Source of the DNA: Anabas testudineus
Taxonomy: Eukaryota; Chordata; Actinopteri; Anabantiformes; Anabantidae
NCBI RefSeq assembly: GCF_900324465.2
Contig: NC_046614.1
Span: forward strand, 20,805,333-20,869,332
DNA: 64,000 bases
Direction of reading: 5' to 3'
Both the position numbers and the translations under genes were made by a program. Positions 23,225-34,879 of this stretch are shown one piece after another. The notes under the pieces were generated by a model. The model was not told the origin of the DNA. It searched no databases and saw only the letters and a list, made by a program, of their open reading frames with translations. Numbering within the stretch: the stretch's first letter is position 1; each line of letters opens with the position of its first letter.

Positions 23225-23523
23225 ACTGATTTCTCTACAGGGTCACCACTTTCCCAGATTCAGACAGAGCGCTCTGAGGGTGTGTCTTCTCTCCAGTCCT
23301 CCAGCTGTCTCCCTAAAATCTGACTATTATCCACAGCAATAACAGAAGGCGGCACATGCCTCATTGTCTCATTGAGCTCTCTGATTGGTCGAGACTGTGA
23401 GAAACTGCAGCCAGACCAGGACCCACACATTGATATGGAGATGTGGGACTATAAATAGGAGGGATGAAGCCAGCAGAGATCACATTCTCTCTACAGAGAC
23501 CTCTACAGCACACAGATCCAGAC
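23225..23523 (+). promoter_or_regulatory. her copy 5 promoter with truncated module D
   Basis: TTCCCAG (23251-23257), inverted CCAAT, GTGAGAA (23397-23403), TATAAATA (23450-23457). The 5' half of D (GATCAGCGTGT to AGCAGATCTGA in copy 6) is deleted. Confidence 0.68.
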
Positions 23524-24032
23524 ATGGCACCTACAATCACTGCAGCAATGACCAGTTCTCAGGAGCATCTGACTCTGACCCACAAGGTAAATTCAACACT
23601 CAACAAGACTTGAACGTGGATCATTACAGTTTGTACATGTTTATACTAATACTATAATCCAGAACAATGTTTTTAATAACTTTATTCCTCTTCCTGCAGC
23701 TCAGAAAACCTCTGGTGGAGAAGTTGCGCAGAGAGCGAATCAACAGCAGCATTGAGCAGCTCAAGTCTCTCCTGGGTCCAGAGTTCCTCAAACAGCAGCC
23801 AGACTCCAAGCTGGAGAAGGCAGACATCCTGGAGATGACGGTTTGCTTCCTGACACAGCTGCAACAGCAGAACCAACAGCAGAAAACACTGATCAACCAC
23901 TTCAACAACCTGCAGTCGTCCTCTGATAAGAACCTGACAGAGGACGACTTCTGTCTTCTGAGCTCCACAGTCCAGACCAGCATCACCAAAGAGAAGAGTC
24001 CAGTCAACATCGCCCCCTGGAGGCCGTGGTAG
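23524..24032 (+). CDS. her4-like: her copy 5: Hes5/Her4-like bHLH repressor lacking Orange, short form
   Basis: Exons 23524-23586 and 23700-24032, 131 aa, same 30-residue loss of Orange, WRPW intact. Distinguishing: [11 protein letters not shown] after helix 2, NLTEDDF, and VQTSITKEK before the tail, the last shared with long copies 1 and 10 rather than with copy 4. The acceptor tract reads CTTTATTCCTCTTCCTGCAG, slightly different from the other copies. The neighbour to the left is its near-identical duplicate in flank sequence, yet the two proteins differ at several sites, consistent with conversion mixing. Confidence 0.92.
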
Positions 24033-24746
24033 ACCCCTACTCAGTGGAGTTAGTACCAGACAAACTGAGACGACCATGTTGGTCAAAGATTACTGGACCT
24101 GAATTCTATGAAAGTCTCTACTAATATGATATTTCCTAAGGAAACAACAGCATCGATATATTTCAAGTTAAGAAAGGAGAACATGTTCTCATGCATGTTG
24201 CATGAATGATACACAGTACCTCACCATATTGTGTATTGGTACTGTTCTACTTTTCACTGTTATTCACTGTGTTGAAATATTTGCCCTTCAATAGACATAT
24301 TGTCATTATGATGTTGATCTCTATAATTAGTCAGATCTGTTGTAAGATCTAAATGTTTATTCCTTTTTTAAAAGACTTTATCATAGTCACATTATTTCTG
24401 TGATACACATCAAGTATTGGTAAAATATGATGTAGTTATTTAATGCAATGTTCATTGGTACCAACCATGATGATCACAAACCTTTATTGTCCTTTATAAG
24501 GATACTTAGATGTTCTCATTTTAAGAGTACAGAAAATGTATCTCATTTATGATTAATGCATTTAATTTTCTTGTCCATTTTACTATAAATGGTTTGTTTA
24601 CTGACAAACTGTCACAGTTTTAAAGTGACAATATAACATCTAGATTTGAAAAATTAGTTCAAGTGTGGTTAAGAATGACATGACCTGTCAGTTTTTATTC
24701 TTTAATTCAGTGAACAGTGATACTGTGCCCTTGCATATTGTAAATT

Positions 24747-24833
24747 GTCTTTTACAAAGACACTTGTTTCTTTACTCTCTTTGAGTAGAGTGTCTTGTAG
24801 GAAACTACAAGCTGTATTTTTGATGTATCATCA
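24747..24833 (+). other. 3'UTR four-hairpin element, copy 5
   Basis: HP1 GTCTTT-TAC-AAAGAC (24747-24761), HP2 TACTC-TCTTT-GAGTA (24773-24787), HP3 CTTGTAG-GAAA-CTACAAG (24794-24811), HP4 TGATG-TAT-CATCA (24821-24833). AATAAA 24872-24877. Confidence 0.6.
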
Positions 24834-25354
24834 CCTCTTGTTGAAGCTGTCGTTATCATTGTGCCTTGCTGAATAAACAAACAAAAAAATTTTCGTTTTA
24901 ACATGTATTTTTGTGTCATGGTTATCCTCTTTATATTTTTCTTTATAGTTTACATTTAACTGAAGAAGATCTCTATCACTGTCTGTAGTTTTGATAGAAA
25001 ACTCAGAAGAAATTTCAGCAAGAACAATGACTGTTAATCCATTAATTACCTGTCACATGACATTTACCAGTGGCTCACATGTGATTTTGGTGCCATTTGG
25101 TTTATATGTAGTAAGTCATGATATTAGATAAGATATGATACAAAGACATTTTGCTGCTCTTACTATTATGTTACAACTATCGGTTTTGGTTGTTGTAGTG
25201 AAATCCGTACTTAATTTTATTTTTAAAAAGAGGTCAGAGATAAAGTTGAGATGCTGACACATGTGCTGTGTCATTTTTCTGGTGGAATTCAATATGTAGG
25301 AATTTAGAAAACTTTTCAAGTGACATCATTTGCAGTAGCAGGGGCCACATGTTA

Positions 25355-25640
25355 GAGCTAATGTGATGTGTAATGAGACACACTTCTATTGTTCCTGCAG
25401 TGAAAGGACAGAGTGTGGGAAACCAGAGGAAACTCACTCACAGAGTCCTGAGGGACAATAGATTCAGACCTTTGCCCTGAAGATACAGAGAATAAAATGA
25501 TGTCAGAATCTCTTTCTGCTACCACACAAGTCCAGGATCAGTAGTAAAAGCTCCATTCAAAGTACTTTTAGGTTCTGTGACCACATCATTCAGGGAGTGA
25601 GTGTGGAAAACTGACTCTACTCACACTGAATGCAGAGAAC
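25355..25640 (+). promoter_or_regulatory. enhancer modules A and C (eroded) of her copy 6
   Basis: Module A 25355-25470 with GTGTGGGAA (25413-25421) between CTATTGTTCC and GGGACAATAG. Module C about 25500-25640 with GTGTGGAAA (25601-25609), one base different from the GTGTGAAAA of its duplicate at 22859. Confidence 0.6.
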
Positions 25641-25949
25641 AAGATGGAAAATGGAAGACATCTACAGTCTACAGCGTCACAACATCTGTCTTAAGAGAAA
25701 TGTAAATAGATCATGACCATCATAGTCTCATCTAAAAGTACTGTACTATTTAAGGTAAAAAAAATTAAAATAAAAAAAGGAACAACAATGGTTAAAATTA
25801 AAACGTAACTGCACACATTATTAAGACAAAATGAAAACTCTGGCTACTTTAGAAACAGCTGCATTTAGACACAAAAATCTAATTCTGATTAGATTTTTAA
25901 ATTATGTTGTGAGGTCATATAACACATAGTAAATTATTATTTAATTTAA

Positions 25950-26296
25950 CATCATGATCAGCGTGTTCTAATTCAAAGTCATTGAGTTGAGCATCAGGCA
26001 GCAGATCTGATTTCTCTACAGGGTCACCACTTTCCCAGATTCAGACAGAGCACTCTGAGGGTGTGTCTTCTCTCCACCTGTCTCCCTAAAATCGGACTAT
26101 TATCCACAGCAATAACAGAAGGCGACACATGCCTAATTGTCTCATCGAGCTCTCTGATTGGTCGAGACTGTGAGAAACTGCAGCCAGACCAGGACCCACA
26201 CATTGATATGGAGATGTGGGACTATAAATAGGAGGGATGAAGCCAGCAGAGATCACATTCTCTCTACAGAGACCTCTACAGCACACAGATCCAGAC
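25950..26296 (+). promoter_or_regulatory. her copy 6 promoter with module D
   Basis: GATCAGCGTGT start of D, TTCCCAG (26032-26038), inverted CCAAT, GTGAGAA (26170-26176), TATAAATA (26223-26230). Confidence 0.7.
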
Positions 26297-26805
26297 ATGG
26301 CACCTACAATCACTGCAGCAATGACCAGTTCTCAGGAGCATCTGACTCTGACCCACAAGGTAAATTCAACACTCAACAAGACTTGAACGTGGATCATTAC
26401 AGTTTATATTTGTTTATACTAATACTATAATCCAGAACTATGTTATTAATGACTTTATTTGTCTTCCTGCAGCTCAGAAAACCTCTGGTGGAGAAGTTGC
26501 GCAGAGAGCGAATCAACAGCAGCATTGAGCAGCTCAAGTCTCTCCTGGGTCCAGAGTTCCTCAAACAGCAGCCAGACTCCAAGCTGGAGAAAGCCGACAT
26601 CCTGGAGATGACGGTTTGCTTCCTGACACAGCTGCAGCAGCAGCACCAACAGCAGAAAACACTGATCAACCACTTCAACAACCTGCAGTCGTCCTCTGAT
26701 AAGAACCTGACAGAGGACGACTTCTGTCTTCTGAGCTCCACAGTCATGAGCAGCATCACCAAAGAGAACAGTCCAGTCAACATCGCCCCCTGGAGGCCGT
26801 GGTAG
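26297..26805 (+). CDS. her4-like: her copy 6: Hes5/Her4-like bHLH repressor lacking Orange, short form
   Basis: Exons 26297-26359 and 26473-26805, 131 aa, Orange deleted by the same 30 codons, WRPW present. Distinguishing: LTQLQQQHQQQ (His as in long copies), VMSSITKEN before the tail. Its promoter side is the duplicate of copy 5, but past the stop it switches to the 3'UTR class of copies 7-9 (GTTTCTACTCTTGTTCTTGT). The gene is therefore itself a junction. Confidence 0.92.
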
Positions 26806-27343
26806 ACCCCTACTCAGTGGAGTTAGTACCAGACAAACTGAGACGACCATGTTGGTCAAAGATTACTGGACCTGGTTTCTATGAAAGTTTCTACTCTTGT
26901 TCTTGTGTTTGAACAGGAGCTGTATATTTGAACATTTCTTAAAGAAGTGACAGCATCAACATCTTTCAGGTTAAGAAAGAGAACATCTTCTCATGCATGT
27001 TGCATGAATCGAATCTAATTTTAATCTCTGTGATTAGTAAAACTGGATCTGTTGTAAGATCCAGATGTTTAATTGTTTTTTTTTTACCTTTTTATATAAA
27101 AGTTTTGCTTTATCACAATTTTCCTGTGATTAGTTTATAATTCACTGCACATAATATGCTTTTGAAATATAATGTAATAGTGATATCTGTTACTTCTTCA
27201 CTTTTATTGATCACGTTGATCATGAGAATTCATTGAAGTTTGAAAATACTGTGACTGTTTTTGTGGTCAGTATTAATTTGTACTTCGTTCATTAAGTGCA
27301 AGATACTAAAGGACAAAGGGTATTGTGTCCATGTGTATTGTTT

Positions 27344-27433
27344 GTCTTTTATAAAGACACTTCTTCCTTTACTCTCTGTGAGTACAGTGTGTCTTGTAGA
27401 AATCTACAAGTTCTTGTTGTGATGTATCATCAC
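27344..27433 (+). other. 3'UTR four-hairpin element, copy 6
   Basis: HP1 GTCTTT-TAT-AAAGAC (27344-27358), HP2 TACTC-TCTGT-GAGTA (27370-27384), HP3 CTTGTAG-AAAT-CTACAAG (27393-27410), HP4 GTGATG-TAT-CATCAC (27419-27433). AATAAA 27474-27479. Loops of HP1, HP2 and HP3 all differ from the other classes while every stem is perfect. Confidence 0.65.
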
Positions 27434-27479
27434 TTCTTGTTGAAAGTTTCTTGTTTTCTCTGCATCACTACTAAATAAA

Positions 27480-28635
27480 TAATCACTGCCAGCTGAAAAT
27501 GTAGTATTCGTACGTCACTGTGAATGTGTCATTACTGGTTTTAAAATGATAAAAGTAGTTTCCTTTAAATGTTTGATATTTTTGCATTGAGGCTTGCACC
27601 AGAACTCCTACCTCTGACTGACAAACTGACAACAGATCAAAACAAGTTTCAGTTTCAATTATTAAGAGCAGCAGTGAATGAAGTGATCAATCATTATGAC
27701 GTCTGTTCCAGTAATATTTAGCAAGGGAACAAACTTCTACATTGCTGCTATAAAAGGTTATACTGAGATGAATGTCCGTCTTGGTAAAAACCTGTCTCGA
27801 CATTCTATTGACACCCCCTGTCTCTTGGTGTAGGACAAAAGTCTGCTCTTAAAGTTGTATAAATAAGAATAAATACAACTAAGACATATTTCTGCATTAG
27901 CCCGAGGATAAGAGGATAGCTGTAGTGCATGAACTTGACTTTGTAGAAAACGTATAATTGAAAATATTAGTTTATATTAAAAAGAAATGTTTATCTTACC
28001 TGTGAAAATGTGAAGGTCGAGAACTCCTTTCATCCGTCCAATAGGGGACACTCCACCATCTTGTCTGCAGCCAGCTTCTCCTGTTTGAGGTTCAACCAAA
28101 TCTGTGTCCTGCCTTTTGTCTAAATGCACATGGGACAGTTTTGAATTACTAACTTAAACGTGTTTTATTTTAAAAGTTAGTCCAAAAACGAACTAAAATT
28201 GTGGCAAATGTTTGAATATTTAGCAACAGAAAGAGTGTTCCTGTGATAGTGGAACTGGGCTGACCTCACCTGACCAACATTACCACTATTGTTAGTCGTT
28301 AGCCGTTAGTCGTTGAAGTGATGGCTCTGCAGCTGCAGACTTTCTGTTCACCAATTAGTACCTGAATGAACAAAATCACACAATTAGAGGTTCTGCTCTT
28401 ATGAAGCTTAAATCAACCTGGTACAAAAACACAATCTTTTAGTATGTTATAAAACTAGTAAATTAATTGTGTGTCTAAACTATGAAGAAATTACATTTCA
28501 TTTTCACATGTTGCTCAAGTACACAATTTTCTATTTAATGGAGTCTCTGTGAGAGCCCCATCATCAAGTGTGTGTTCCCACACACCACTTGTGCGTAAAA
28601 TATTCAAAGAGTCCATTTGTAGAGAGGCAAATGCC
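27480..28635. other. intergenic, nothing recognised
   Basis: No coding frame, her remnant or RBPJ module was found. Module A, expected here for copy 7, is absent. The stretch around 27960-28330 has a different base texture (GTTAGTCGTTAGCCGTTAGTC near 28290) and may be an inserted piece of unknown origin. Confidence 0.4.
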
Positions 28636-28639
28636 TAAA

Positions 28640-29125
28640 TTATGTTAATAGATGGAGTGTGGGAAAGCTCTGAAGAGCTGGGCTGAGTGTGAATGACATC
28701 CACTCCAGCAGCCATGTAATTCTCCAAAGGGATTTGGCACACTTCAGGAAACTGCTGCCCTGCAGGAAAACCCCCAACCTCACGTATAGAGCTGTAATTT
28801 CAGTGCAGGTGATGGACAGTAATGAGGCATGCTTATAACAAGTTGTTCAATTTGTATGACAGATTTTCATAAAGTTAAGATGTGATGTAGTGAGTCACCT
28901 TGATCATAAGCCTACTTCATGACAGGGTTTTCACCTGAGCCAGCCAATGGGATCCTTTCCCTCCAAATGGATTCTATCACAACAAAAGGCAGCATCTGTC
29001 ACACAGGGTCCTTTGTGGTTCATTAGTCGCAGTGCATGGAGTCAGGGTGGGAAAGTGGGATCAACTTGTTACTCACACCGGCTACGAGGCACGTGTCAAA
29101 TGACTGCTGCATCTGGACAGCAGTA
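28640..29125 (+). promoter_or_regulatory. enhancer modules B and C of her copy 7
   Basis: Module B 28640-28800: GTGTGGGAA (28657-28665), TTCTCCAAAGGGATTTGGCA. Module C 28935-29125: CCAAT box, TTCCCTCCAAATGG, CCTTTGTGG, GTGGGAA (29047-29053) and a GCACGTGTCA E-box. Confidence 0.6.
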
Positions 29126-29367
29126 GGATAAGTGTGTCATGTTTGTTTTAGATCTCGTGAATGTAGAGCTCACAGTTTATATATCAAACAGTAATGTTTT
29201 GCAAAATTTGTTGTGATTGCATTAAAAATCATTTAGATTTCTAAAATAATACTAATAAAAACTATTTATTTTATTTAAAAAAAAACTGGTAAATGTTAGA
29301 TATCATATTTGAATCAGTACATATGCTAAATTTGTAAATGTGAATGTTACATTACAGCATAAACATT

Positions 29368-29749
29368 ATCCCACGTGTGATGGGATGATCAGCGTGTGCT
29401 CATTGATCTGAGAATGAGGCAGTGATCTGATCTCTACAGGGTCACCACTTTCCCAGATTCACCCACAGCTCAATGAGTCTCTCTCCATCACCCAGCAGTC
29501 CTCCATCTGTTCCCCTGAGATCTAACTATTATCCCCTGGCAACACAACACCATTAGCTGTGCTGCTGCTCCACATGCCTCATTATCTCATTGTCTCATTG
29601 AGCTCTGTGATTGGTTGAGAGTGTGAGAAACTGCAGCCAGACCAGGACCCACACATTGATATGGAGATGTGGGACTATAAATAGGAGGGATGAAGCCAGC
29701 AGAGATCACATTCTCTCTACAGACACCTCTACAGCACACAGATCCAGAC
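29368..29749 (+). promoter_or_regulatory. her copy 7 promoter with module D
   Basis: CCCACGTGTGA start, TTCCCAG (29450-29456), CTATTATCCC, inverted CCAAT, GTGTGAGAA (29621-29629), TATAAATA (29686-29693). Confidence 0.7.
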
Positions 29750-30348
29750 ATGGCACCTACAATCACTGCAGCAATGACCAGTTCTCAGGAGCATCTGACT
29801 CTGACCCACAAGGTAAATTCAACACTCAACAAGACTTAAACGTGGATCATTACAGTTTGTATTTGTTTATACTAATACTATAATCCAGAACTATGTTATT
29901 AATGACTTTATTTGTCTTCCTGCAGCTCAGAAAACCTCTGGTGGAGAAGTTGCGCAGAGAGCGAATCAACAGCAGCATTGAGCAGCTCAAGTCTCTCCTG
30001 GGTCCAGAGTTCCTCAAAAAGCAGCCAGACTCCAAGCTGGAGAAAGCAGACATCCTGGAGATGACGGTTTGCTTCCTGAGACGACTGCAGCAGCAGCATC
30101 AAGCTGTGGACTCAGCAGCTGTTGATCAGGGCTACTCCAGGTGTGTCCAGGAGGTGGTGCACTTCCTGTCCAAGGAGGAGGTGAAAACACAGACCCAGAG
30201 AAAACTGCTGAACCACTTCAACAACCTGCAGTCTTCCTCTGATAAGATCCTGAAAGAGACTGGCCTCTCTGGCCTGAGCTCCACAGTCCAGACCAGCATC
30301 ACCAAAGAGAAGCTTCCAGTCAACATCGCCCCCTGGAGGCCGTGGTAG
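29750..30348 (+). CDS. her4-like: her copy 7: Hes5/Her4-like bHLH-Orange repressor, long form, mosaic
   Basis: Exons 29750-29812 and 29926-30348, 161 aa with complete Orange and WRPW. Distinguishing: Lys53 (FLKKQPD), Gly137 (LSGLSS), Leu151 (KEKLPVN). It is the only long copy among copies 4-9, and its 3'UTR is nearly the same as that of Orange-less copy 8 and close to copies 6 and 9. The coding block and flank thus have different histories. The simplest reading is conversion of a short gene by a long one, which restored Orange. Confidence 0.93.
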
Positions 30349-30995
30349 ACCCCTACTCAGTGGAGTTAGTACCAGACAAACTGAGACGACCATGTTGGTC
30401 AAAGATTACTGGACCTGGTTTCTATGAAAGTTTCTACTCTTGTTCTTGTTTTTGAACAGGAGCTGTATATTTGAACATTTCTTAAAGAAGTGACAGCATC
30501 AACATCTTTCAGGTTAAGAAAGAGAACATCTTCTCATGCATGTTGCATGAATCGAATCTAATTTTAATCTCTGTGATTAGTAAAACTGGATCTGTTGTAA
30601 GATCCAGATGTTTAACGTTTGCTCAACATCACAATTTGTCCGTGATACTTTTATAAATCACTGTGTATCATGAAATTATAAAACATAATACAACAGTGAT
30701 ATTTGACCTTTTTGCTGCTACTGATCATGTTGATCAAAAATCTTACTTGTTGTTTTTCAAGTTTTATTATTGACCTGGATTCACTTGAATGAAAATCTGT
30801 TTTAAGATGAATGTGATTTTTCTCTTTTACAGTAAAAGAGTTGTTTCATGTCACACTGAATGTCTCAGTGTTAAAGTGACAGTAGAACTGTTAGATTTTG
30901 AGAATCAACTAAAGTTTGGTTATAATTGATTTATGTAAATCATAAAAATGTCCATGGACAGTGAAGACTGTGTCCTCACATGTTAGAAATCGTTT

Positions 30996-31085
30996 GTCTT
31001 TTACAAAGACACTTGTTCCTTTACTCTCTCTGAGTACAGTGTTTCTTGTAGTAAACTACAAGTTGTAGTTGTGATGTATCATCAC
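30996..31085 (+). other. 3'UTR four-hairpin element, copy 7
   Basis: HP1 GTCTTT-TAC-AAAGAC (30996-31010), HP2 TACTC-TCTCT-GAGTA (31022-31036), HP3 CTTGTAG-TAAA-CTACAAG (31045-31062), HP4 GTGATG-TAT-CATCAC (31071-31085). AATAAA 31139-31144. Confidence 0.62.
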
Positions 31086-31534
31086 CTCTTGTTGATGTTT
31101 TTCTGATTTTCTGTGGCTCGTTGTGTCTTGTTGAGTCAATAAACACTCTCAGCTGAACATTTTGTGCTGTGTAATTTCTCTCTACAGTTCGTCTGTAATT
31201 GATGATGAACCAGAGTCTTCATATTTGTGTTTTGGTGAAAACCTGTCAATGACAACTAATGTGAATTTAAATGATAAACTTGAAGATTAACTCGATCACA
31301 TAGACTAATGGTACATGTTTGATCTATTGACATGTGAGCACATTTAAAGCTGACGTAGTTTGATCAACACATTTGAGTTTGGTCACTTTGTTTATCCACA
31401 ATAAATTAAGTCATTAAATCAATTCATCAAATTTAAATTCCAAAAACAACCAAATGAACAATAAAAATATAATTGTCAGGACTTTTAACCTAAAATATTG
31501 TGAGTAAACCATTTTTCTTTAAAGAGGTGACACA

Positions 31535-32980
31535 TTGTCTCTTTTGTGATGTGTAATGAGACACACTTCTATTGTTCCTGCAGTGAAAGGACAGAGTGTG
31601 GGAAACCAGAGGAAACTCACTCACAGAGTCCTGAGGGACAAAAGATTCAGACCTTTGTCCTCAGGGAGCAGAGGATCAATGAGACTGTGGCTCTGACACT
31701 TGAGTCGTATTTAATTCCACCTGTACTGTAAATGAACAGTGTAAAAATTAAGATGGACTTGGTTTGTTAGTCCAAACCTCAGTGGTTTGGTGGTAGGAGT
31801 CCAAACAGAGAACAACAGAACCACACTTTTAGTGACGGAGGAACTGGACTGAAAGTTTACTTTCAATGACCTGTGAACTCAGCTGAATGTCTTCATCTGG
31901 TTTACTTTCTTATCTAATATAATCATATCTTCGTACATGCAGCTCTGTCACTGTACTACTGGTGTAAAACTGAAGTTGTGCGTCAGCAGAAGAAGCAGGT
32001 TGTTCACTAATCACATAGTCGACAGTTTGATGCTGTTCTGCTCCATATGTTAAAATGTTCTTGGACAAAACACTGAGCATCAAGTTGTTCCTGTTGTGCA
32101 TGTTCCTAACTTGTAAGATGCTTTGGACCAAAACAAATGACTAAAATTAAATAGCAAAACATTTTAAAAAGCACTTTAATTGTATTTTCATAATGAACTA
32201 GTGAAGTCAGTTTTCAACCAGAGGTTGTGTCCAGTATTTAATTACTGTCACAACATAACCAACAGGAGATTTTAATAATAACAACATGACCTAATAATGT
32301 ATCTGTCTAAGGTGAAAAGATACTAAATCTTAATCTTCACAAATTGCTAATTCCCCAGGTTTTGCTTTAGTGTGTAATATGTATCTGAGGGGTCAACACT
32401 GCCCACACACTTCCTGATCAGAGACACTTTAAAAGGTCAATTAGTAGTGGAGCACATGCCTGTTTTGTGCTAATGAATGAAGTAAGTGTGGGAAAACTCT
32501 GGAGAGCAGAGCTGATTGACATTCACTCCACCAGCAGCCAAGTCATTCTCCAAAGGGATTTGGCACACTTCAGGAAGCTGCAGACCCCCAGGAAACCTCC
32601 CACCCTCCTTTACAGAGCTGCAGTTCCAACCTAACGGACGGTCGGTAATGAGGCACGATTATGATGTTCAACATGTTTGACAATGATCAGAAACTGAAAA
32701 CAGGAGATAGAGGTTCAGTTTGATGAAAACCTACTTTATGACAGATTTTCCACCTTGATTTCAAATTCTACAAACTGTCTGAAGCAGCCAATGGGAGTCT
32801 TTCCCTCCAGATGGTTGGTGATGTCAGACTCAGCAGTCAGCATCTGTCACTGAAGTTCCTTTGTGGTTCATTGTTCACAGCACATGGAGTCAGTGTGGGA
32901 AACTGGGATCAGCTTGTTACTCACACCGACTACAAGGCACGTGTCAGACCACTGCTACATCTGGACCCCAGTATGATCGC
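31535..32980 (+). promoter_or_regulatory. complete enhancer set A, B, C of her copy 8
   Basis: Module A 31535-31650: CTATTGTTCC, GTGTGGGAA (31596-31604), GGGACAAAAG. Module B 32470-32640: GTGTGGGAA (32486-32494), TTCTCCAAAGGGATTTGGCA. Module C 32780-32980: CCAAT box, TTCCCTCCAGATGG, GTGTGGGAA (32893-32901), GCACGTGTCA. Between A and B, a TTGTAAGATGCTTTGGA piece near 32110 may be a worn L2/SINE tail. B and C are duplicated almost unchanged at 35740-36280. Confidence 0.62.
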
Positions 32981-33234
32981 CGAGTACTTTGTTGATTTGA
33001 GATTACATGATCTAGGTATCAGTTTTCTAATTTGATGAAGTATTGATCAGTGACATTATATATTTTTGATCACTTAAAATTTATCCTGTCATCTGAAATA
33101 AAACATGACACAAATGTATTGATTATTAATACATTACACCTGCCTATTTTTAGGGATTTCCTTTCTATCAGTGCTACAACGAAGCAACGATAGCTTCCAT
33201 ATTCATACTACATGCAGTTCTCCCATAACAGGAT

Positions 33235-33587
33235 CGATGTTATTCCACACGTCAGTCAAAGTCATTGATCTCAGCATCAGGCAGTAGATCTGATCTCTAC
33301 AGGGTCACCACTTTCCCAGATTCACCCACAGCTCTATGAGTCTCTCTTCATCACCCAGCAGTCCTCCATCTGTTCCCCTGAGATCTAACTATTGTCCCTT
33401 GGGCCATATTTACTCCACATGCCTCATTGTCTCATCGAAGCTCTGTCATTGGTTTAGACTGTGAGAAACTGCAGCCAGACCAGGACCCACACATTGATAT
33501 GGAGATGTGGGACTATAAATAGGAGGGAGGAAGCCAGCAGAGATCACATTCTCTCTACAGAGACCTCTACAGCACACAGATCCAGAC
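33235..33587 (+). promoter_or_regulatory. her copy 8 promoter with module D
   Basis: GTCAAAGTCATTGATCTCAG start, TTCCCAG (33313-33319), CTATTGTCCC, ATTGG, GTGAGAA (33461-33467), TATAAATA (33514-33521). Confidence 0.7.
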
Positions 33588-34098
33588 ATGGCACCTACAA
33601 TCACTGCAGCAATGACCAGTTCTCAGGAGCATCTGACTCTGACCCACAAGGTAAATTCAACACTCAACAAGACTTGAACGTGGATCATTACAGTTTGTAT
33701 TTGTTTATACTAATATACTATAATCCAGAACAATGTTATTAATGACTTTATTTGTCTTCCTGCAGCTCAGAAAACCTCTGGTGGAGAAGTTGCGCAGAGA
33801 GCGAATCAACAGCAGCATTGAGCAGCTAAAGTCTCTCCTGGGTCCAGAGTTCCTCAAACAGCAGCCAGACTCCAAGCTGGAGAAAGCCGACATCCTGGAG
33901 ATGACGGTTTGCTTCCTGACACAGCTGCAGCAGCAGAACCAACAGCAGAAAACACTGATCAACCACTTCAACAACCTGCAGTCGTCCTCTGATAAGAACC
34001 TGACAGAGGACGACTTCTGTCTTCTGAGCTCCACAGTCCAGACCAGCATCACCAGAGAGCAGAGTCCAGTCAACATCGCCCCCTGGAGGCCGTGGTAG
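33588..34098 (+). CDS. her4-like: her copy 8: Hes5/Her4-like bHLH repressor lacking Orange, short form
   Basis: Exons 33588-33650 and 33766-34098, 131 aa, with bHLH and WRPW but without the 30 Orange codons. The intron is 2 nt longer than in the other copies (an extra TA in the ACTAATATACTATAA tract). Distinguishing: [27 protein letters not shown]. The silent change CTCAAG to CTAAAG at residues 42-43 is unique to this copy. Its 3'UTR is nearly identical to that of long copy 7. Confidence 0.92.
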
Positions 34099-34745
34099 AC
34101 CCCTACTCAGTGGAGTTAGTACCAGACAAACTGAGACGACCATGTTGGTCAAAGATTACTGGACCTGGTTTCTATGAAAGTTTCTACTCTTGTTCTTGTG
34201 TTTGAACAGCAGCTGTATATTTGAACATTTCTTAAAGAAGTGACAGCATCAACCTCTTTCAGGTTAAGAAAGAGAACATCTTCTCATGCATGTTGCATGA
34301 ATCGAATCTAATTTTAATCTCTGTGATTAGTAAAACTGGATCTGTTGTAAGATCCAGATGTTTAACGTTTGCTCAACATCACAATTTGTCTGTGATACTT
34401 TTATAAATCACTGTGTATCATGAAATTATAAAACATAATACAACAGTGATATTTGACCTTTTTGCTGCTACTGATCATGTTGATCAAAAATCTTACTTGT
34501 TGTTTTTCAAGTTTTATTATTGACCTGGATTCACTTGAATGAAAATCTGTTTTAAGATGAATGTGTTTTTTCTCTTTTACAGTAAAAGAGTTGTTTCATG
34601 TCACACTGAATGTCTCAGTGTTAAAGTGACAGTAGAACTGTTAGATTTTGAAAATCAACTAAAGTTTGGTTGTAATTGATTTATGTAAATCATAAAAATG
34701 TCCATGGACAGTGAAGACTGTGTCCTCACATGTTAGAAATCGTTT

Positions 34746-34835
34746 GTCTTTTGCAAAGACACTTGTTCCTTTACTCTCTCTGAGTACAGTGTTTCTTGTA
34801 GTAAACTACAAGTTGTAGTTGTGATGTATCATCAC
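34746..34835 (+). other. 3'UTR four-hairpin element, copy 8
   Basis: HP1 GTCTTT-TGC-AAAGAC (34746-34760), HP2 TACTC-TCTCT-GAGTA (34772-34786), HP3 CTTGTAG-TAAA-CTACAAG (34795-34812), HP4 GTGATG-TAT-CATCAC (34821-34835). AATAAA 34873-34878. Only the HP1 loop differs from copy 7. Confidence 0.62.
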
Positions 34836-34879
34836 CTCTTGTTGATGTTTTTATAATTTTTGTATCTTATTGAATAAAC

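Larger units (their letters stand above)
21300..23700 (+). repeat. tandem duplication unit 1 (3' flank of copy 4 to copy 5)
   Basis: The stretch from the copy 4 stop to the copy 5 second exon is nearly identical to 24033-26470. Differences are scattered single bases, an 11-nt insertion in the second unit's 3'UTR (about 24250), and a deletion in the first unit that removed the 5' part of module D (near 23205). Unit length is about 2.74 kb, the youngest-looking duplication in the array. Confidence 0.85.
24033..26470 (+). repeat. tandem duplication unit 2 (3' flank of copy 5 to copy 6)
   Basis: Second unit of the 2.74-2.77 kb duplication described at 21300-23700. It keeps the full module D that unit 1 lost. 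The duplication ends inside copy 6, whose own 3'UTR belongs to a different class (that of copies 7-9). Confidence 0.85.

Noticed and set aside
27960-28340. Possible exon-like piece (acCTGTG pattern) on the minus strand
   Set aside because: No frame of useful length and no protein match. Left as unrecognised.
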